Part shown: positions 8,856 to 13,020 of the stretch, in pieces
Layout: each line of letters starts with the position of its first letter
Position numbering within the stretch: position 1 is the first letter of the stretch
From: Emergomyces orientalis
Taxonomy: Eukaryota; Ascomycota; Eurotiomycetes; Onygenales; Ajellomycetaceae
DNA: 13,020 bases
Assembly (NCBI GenBank): GCA_002110485.1
Contig: MOWL01000022.1
Span: 1 to 13,020 of the forward strand
Reading direction: 5' to 3'
Notes under the pieces: generated by a model
The model's database searches: none
What the model saw: the letters and a program-made list of their open reading frames with translations, nothing else
What the model was told of the DNA's origin: nothing
Translations under genes and position numbers: made by a program

Positions 8856-9941
8856 ATGACATATTTAATATCAATTATAGAGGGTATATTAGTTATAGTT
8901 CCTTCACTATTAACAGTAGCTTTTGTTACAATTTCAGAAAGAAAAACAATGGCAAGTATGCAAAGAAGATTAGGACCTAATGCAGTAGGTTACTACGGTC
9001 TTTTACAGGCTTTTGCTGATGCATTAAAATTATTATTAAAAGAATATGTATCTCCTACACAAGCTAATATAATTTTATTTTTTCTTGGACCTATAATAAC
9101 TTTAATTTTTGCTCTATTAGGTTATGCAGTAATTCCCTATGGTTATGGTTTATATGTATCAGATTTTAGTTTAGGTATACTATATATGTTAGCTGTATCT
9201 TCATTGGCTACTTATGGTATTTTAATCGCGGGTTGATCAGCTAATTCTAAATATGCATTTTTAGGTTCATTAAGAAGTACAGCTCAATTAATAAGTTATG
9301 AATTAATATTAAGCTCTGCTATATTATTGGTTATTTTATTAACAGGTAGTTTAAATTTGACTGCTATAGTAGAAGCTCAAAAATCTATATATTTTATCTT
9401 ACCTTTATTCCCTATTTTTGTTATATTTTTTATAGGATGTATTGCTGAAACTAATAGAGCTCCTTTTGATTTAGCTGAAGCTGAATCGGAACTTGTTAGT
9501 GGTTTTATGACAGAACATTCTGCAGTAATTTTTGTATTCTTCTTTTTAGCAGAATATGCTAGTATTGTATTGATATGTTTATTAACTAGTGTTTTGTTTT
9601 TAGGAGGTTATTTACAAATTTTACCTTTGGTTACAATAATTTCTAGTGTTAATTACATATTAGAATTAGTAGGTTTATACTTTAAACCTGATCTTGATTA
9701 TAATTTATTTTTTTCTGATTATTTAATTAATGCTTGTTCTAGTTTAAATTTAGCTTTTAAGACTTCTTTACTTATATTTGTATTTATTTGAGTTAGAGCT
9801 TCATTTCCTAGAATTAGATTTGATCAATTAATGTCCGTTTGTTGAATAGTATTTTTACCTTTAATTATAGCATATATTATTATAACACCTTGTATAGTAG
9901 TAGGTTTAAATATTTTACCTTGTAATTTTACTTTGTTATAA
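8856..9941 (+). CDS. nad1: NADH dehydrogenase subunit 1 (NAD1), right copy
   Basis: Complex I quinone-site subunit, 361 residues, identical in translation to the left copy. Tryptophan TGA codons lie at 9234, 9789 and 9843, so a standard-code reading breaks this into a 140-residue and a 154-residue piece and misses the C-terminus (IIAYIIITPCIVVGLNILPC). About eight membrane-spanning hydrophobic stretches surround the polar quinone-binding loop at residues 197-216. It lies downstream of trnC and 169 bases before nad4. Confidence 0.95.
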
Positions 9942-9973
9942 TTTATATTTTTGTATATTTTTTTATTTATTAG

Positions 9974-10001
9974 TTTTAGTTTTAATAAAAGAAATATTAT
10001 T
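9974..10001 (+). repeat. 28-base repeat, copy A (nad1-nad4 spacer, right arm)
   Basis: Exact inverted match to 12015-12042 in the same arm, about 2 kb away. It starts 33 bases after the nad1 stop. The unit contains TAATAAAAGAAATATTATT; bases beyond each end do not match. Confidence 0.7.
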
Positions 10002-10032
10002 ATAATAAATAAAAAGTTTTTAGAAAGTTTTT

Positions 10033-10070
10033 TTAGCCTTGCAGATATGTACGGTGTTACATAAGGTTAA
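10033..10070 (+). other. Compact hairpin in the nad1-nad4 spacer, right arm
   Basis: Stem CCTT (10037-10040) pairs with AAGG (10063-10066), and ATGTA (10047-10051) pairs with TACAT (10058-10062) around loop CGGTGT. GCAGAT is left as a bulge. It ends about 40 bases before the nad4 ATG and is clearly less AT-rich than its surroundings. Confidence 0.5.
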
Positions 10071-10110
10071 ATAAATAATCTAAAGGTAATTTTTTATTTA
10101 TATTTTTAAT

Positions 10111-11586
10111 ATGATATTTCTTTTTTCTTTATTATTAATTCCTATATTAGGAATATTTGTTATTTTAACGTTAACTTCTTATCGTTTATCTTTTTGATAT
10201 AATAAAATAATTAAATTAATAGGTTTAAGTACTACAATTATTAATTTAATTATTTCTTTAATAATATTTATATTATTTGATTTTAGTAGTAAACAATTCC
10301 AATTTATACAAGTTCAAGAGCATTATCAAATAAATTATTTTGATATATATTTAGGTATAGATGGAATATCGATATATTTTGTTTTATTAACAACTATTAT
10401 AATACCTATTGCTTTAATATCTAATTGAAGATCGATAGATGAAAAAAATGTTTTATCATTTGTAATAATAATATTATTATTAGAAACATTGTTATTAGCA
10501 GTATTTTTAGTATTAGATATATTATTGTTTTATATCTTTTTTGAAAGTATTTTACCACCTTTATTTTTATTAATAGGTTTATTTGGATCAAGTAATAAAG
10601 TTAGAGCTAGTTTTTATTTTTTTTTATATACTTTATTAGGTTCTTTATTTATGTTACTTTCTATAATAACAATGTCTTCTATAATGGGTACAACTGATTT
10701 TGATGCATTGTCAAAAGCAAATTTTAATTATATAACTCAACTTTTTTTATTTTATGGTATATTTATATCTTTTGCAGTAAAAACACCTACAATTTTTTTA
10801 AATACTTGATTATTAAAAGCTCATGTAGAATCTCCTTTAGCCGGTAGTATAATTTTAGCCGGAGTTGTTTTAAAATTAAGTTTATACGGTATTTTTAGAT
10901 TAATTTTACCTTTATTACCTAAAGCTAGTATTAATTATACTTATATAGTATATGTAATAGGTGTAATAACTATTATATATGCTAGTTTTAGTACATTAAG
11001 AACAATAGATATTAAAGAACTTATTGCTTATTCATCTGTATCACATGCAGCTGTATATCTTTTAGGTGCATTTAGTAATTCAATTCAAGGTATAGAAGGA
11101 GCTATTTCTTTAGGTTTAGCTCATGGTTTTGTTTCTTCAGGTTTATTTATATGTGTTGGAGGTGTTTTATATGATAGATCTTCAACTAGATTAATCACAT
11201 ATTATAGAGGTTTAGCTCAATTAATGCCTATTTTTTGTATATTATTTTATATACTATCTTTAGGTAATTGTGGTGCTCCTCTTACTTTTAATTTTATAGG
11301 TGAATTTATGTCACTTTATGGTACATTTGAAAGAGTATCTATTTTAGGTGGATTAGCTTGTAGTTCTATTGTATTTTCTGCTGCTTATACAATATTTATG
11401 TTTAATAGAATAGCTTTTGGAGGTATTTTTTCTTCTTATTTTTTTAAATATTTATTTGATCTTAATAAAAGAGAATTTGTTTTATTAACTTGTCTTGTAA
11501 TATTCACAGTATTTTTTGGTGTTTATCCTGCACCTATTTTAGATGGTTTACATTATTCAGTTTCTTCTCTAATTTATTCTAATTAA
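10111..11586 (+). CDS. nad4: NADH dehydrogenase subunit 4 (NAD4), right copy
   Basis: Antiporter-like complex I proton-pump subunit, 491 residues, with no difference in length or frame from the left copy. The ATG at 10111 follows an AT-rich leader with no ribosome-binding sequence, as is usual in fungal mitochondria. Long hydrophobic helices run through the whole protein. Key polar residues are Lys236 and His238 in the LLKAHVESP helix and His312 in SSVSHAAV. TGA tryptophans include 10195 and 10807. The stop TAA at 11584 is followed by the 227-base spacer to atp8. Confidence 0.96.
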
Positions 11587-11813
11587 ACCCTTTATTAGGT
11601 TTATATTTACTTAAACTTTAAATAATCAGTTTGGGCTTATATATTAAATATTAAAAATTATAACTAGTTATATTATTTTGTACTTAAAAATAATAACCTT
11701 TAATATATTTAAATAATAAGCTAAGTATATTAAAAGAAAACATATCTTAAGCTTTGTGTGCACTATATTTTTAGATTTGTAAAAGAAAATATCATGAATA
11801 TAAAAACAAATTT
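11587..11813. other. nad4-atp8 spacer, right arm
   Basis: AT-rich spacer with an imperfect stem-loop at 11718-11755 (AAGCTAAGTATAT against ATATCTTAAGCTT, loop of roughly a dozen bases) and the palindrome TATAACTAGTTATA at 11659-11672. I could not fold a tRNA here. Confidence 0.5.
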
Positions 11814-11959
11814 ATGCCACAACTAGTACCTTTTTTTTCGTTAATCAAGCTATATTCATTTTTATTTTATTAAGTTTTATAACTTACACTTTTAGTAAAT
11901 ATATTTTACCTAGATTAGTTCATTTATTTTTAACACGTTTATTTATAAATAAATTATAA
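11814..11959 (+). CDS. atp8: ATP synthase F0 subunit 8 (ATP8), right copy, one-base frameshift
   Basis: Same gene as the intact left copy, but the T-run at 11831-11838 has eight bases instead of nine. The frame is lost after MPQLVPFF. Every base downstream matches the left copy, and in the shifted frame it restores the membrane span and the LFLTRLFINKL tail, so a single missing base accounts for everything. The span is 146 bases, against 147 on the left. A homopolymer length error is the simplest explanation. If real, this copy could not make ATP8. Confidence 0.9.
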
Positions 11960-12014
11960 TTTATATAGAAAAAAATCAAAAATATTAAGTAAAAACAAAA
12001 AGAAATTATTATTA

Positions 12015-12042
12015 AATAATATTTCTTTTATTAAAACTAAAA
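12015..12042 (-). repeat. 28-base repeat, copy B (atp8-atp6 spacer, right arm)
   Basis: Inverted exact copy of 9974-10001. On the plus (coding) strand it starts AATAATATTTCTT and forms the 3' half of a local hairpin whose 5' half is 11997-12013. It ends 34 bases before the atp6 ATG. Confidence 0.7.
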
Positions 12043-12076
12043 ACAATAAATTAAATATAATACAAAAATCCTATGA

Positions 12077-12847
12077 ATGTATAATTTAGATACAATTAAT
12101 AGCCCATTAGACCAATTTGAAATAAGAAATTTAGTAGGAATAAATTCTACAATATTAAATGCAAATATATCATTGACAAATATAGCCTTATATTTAATTA
12201 TAAGTGTTACAATAATTTTACTAGTAAATATACTAGCCACAAATTTTAGGAAGCTAATATCGAATACTTGATCAATCAGTCAAGAATCTTTGTATGTAAC
12301 TATACATAGTATAGTTATAAATCAAATAAATCCTAATAAAGGACAAATATATTTTCCTTTTATTTATGCTTTATTTTTATTAATTCTGACAAATAACTTA
12401 ATAGGTTTAATCCCTTATAGTTTTGCAACAACATCTCATTTTATATTAACTTTTTTTCTTAGTTTTACTATCGTTTTAGGAGCTACTTTCTTAGGTTTCC
12501 AAAAACATGGTTTAGAATTTTTTTCTTTTTTTGTACCTTCTGGTTGTCCTCTTGGTTTATTACCTTTATTAGTTTTAATTGAATTTATATCTTATTTAGC
12601 TCGTAATATTTCTTTAGGTTTAAGACTTGCTGCTAATATTCTATCTGGGCATATGCTTTTATCTATTTTAAGTGGATTTACATATAATATTCTTAATAGC
12701 GGTATTTTATTTTTTTTTATTGGTTTAATACCTTTAGCTTTTATTATTGCTTTTTCTGGTTTAGAATTAGGTATAAGTTTTATTCAAGCACAAGTTTTTG
12801 TAGTTTTAACTTGTTCTTATATTAAAGATAGTCTAGATTTACATTAA
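12077..12847 (+). CDS. atp6: ATP synthase F0 subunit a (ATP6), right copy
   Basis: Subunit a of ATP synthase, 256 residues, identical in translation to the left copy. The TGA tryptophan is at 12269-12271. The essential Arg183 lies in GLRLAANILSGH, and Glu230 and Gln237 follow in the last helices. Five to six hydrophobic helices match the family. The ATG at 12077 is preceded by an overlapping tiny frame (ATG at 12073, three codons) that should not be used. This is the outermost gene of the right arm. Identity with the left arm breaks down soon after its stop. Confidence 0.96.
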
Positions 12848-13020
12848 TTATACTTGTTTTTTATTATCTACAAATTATATAAATAGAGGGAAAAATCCTA
12901 AACTTATTCTGTAAATGTATATATATAATATGTTTTATTATAAATACAATAATTTAAATTATGGAATTCTTTACAGAAAATAATTAGATATATGTAATTA
13001 TAATATATTATGAACATGAA
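12848..13020. other. Outer spacer of the right arm, diverging from its left counterpart
   Basis: This mirrors about 609-775, downstream of atp6. It differs at about five places in ~170 bases: T-run and A-run lengths, the GGGAAAAA versus GGGGAAAA tract near 12887-12895, TA-repeat length near 12918-12930 and an extra T near 12970. It contains no gene and ends at the window edge before reaching rns. Confidence 0.7.

Larger units (their letters stand above)
6812..13020. repeat. Right arm of the ~6.2 kb inverted repeat, ending at the window edge
   Basis: This is the reverse-complement partner of the left arm, beginning immediately at the axis with no unique spacer. It reaches the last base of the window, which pairs with about position 609, so where the repeat really stops on this side cannot be seen. 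Identity is essentially complete from nad3 through atp6. It falls in the first ~550 bases next to the axis and in the last ~170 bases, where single-base insertions and deletions accumulate. Such a gradient suggests thin read support at the two ends of this arm rather than ordinary divergence of a duplicated locus. Confidence 0.97.

Noticed and set aside
10033..10070. A degenerate tRNA in the nad1-nad4 spacer
   Set aside because: It is only ~38 bases, with one bulged stem and no anticodon or T arm.
776..12847. Saccharomyces-type mitochondrial code (CTN as threonine)
   Set aside because: CTT falls at conserved leucines, for example in atp6 CPLGLLP, and complex I genes are present, which Saccharomyces lacks.
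609..13020. The inverted repeat as a composite transposon or IS-flanked element
   Set aside because: There is no transposase, no target-site duplication and no cargo between arms. The arms consist of ordinary mitochondrial genes meeting directly.

Overview
This window is mitochondrial DNA, very AT-rich, most likely from a filamentous-type ascomycete fungus (Pezizomycotina-like). Three things support that. It carries respiratory-chain genes (cob, nad1, nad3, nad4), the ATP synthase genes atp6 and atp8, a tRNA-Cys and the 5' end of the small-subunit rRNA. TGA is read as tryptophan throughout (genetic code 4). The order nad1-nad4-atp8-atp6-rns is, as I recall, the usual block in many Pezizomycotina mitochondria. 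The nad genes, and CTT codons falling at conserved leucines, argue against Saccharomyces-type yeasts. I cannot name a species.

The dominant structure is one giant inverted repeat: positions about 609-6810 reappear as their reverse complement at about 6812-13020, with an axis near 6811 and almost no spacer. Bases 1-608, the rns 5' end and most of a noncoding spacer, exist only on the left. On the left arm all genes are on the minus strand, and on the right arm all are on the plus strand. In transcription order each arm reads cob, nad3, trnC, nad1, nad4, atp8, atp6. The left arm then continues through a 655-base spacer into rns.

The gene bodies from nad3 to atp6 are essentially identical between arms, apart from homopolymer length. 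Both the axis region (the first ~550 bases of cob) and the outer ~170 bases carry many single-base differences. Both cob copies are frame-disrupted, but at different places: wherever one copy is broken the other keeps the expected reading, and together they imply one normal, intron-free cytochrome b of about 386 residues. The right atp8 is also shifted by one T. This pattern fits a fold-back (palindromic) read or assembly of one mitochondrial region from error-prone long reads. A real mitochondrial palindrome or hairpin-ended linear molecule cannot be excluded from sequence alone.

Functionally, the genes encode membrane subunits of complex I (NAD1, NAD3, NAD4), the cytochrome b core of complex III and the proton-channel parts of ATP synthase (ATP6, ATP8), plus translation RNAs. 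Same-strand packing with short AT-rich spacers suggests polycistronic transcription with RNA processing at the tRNA and possibly at small hairpins. I found no introns, homing endonucleases, transposons or CRISPR arrays.
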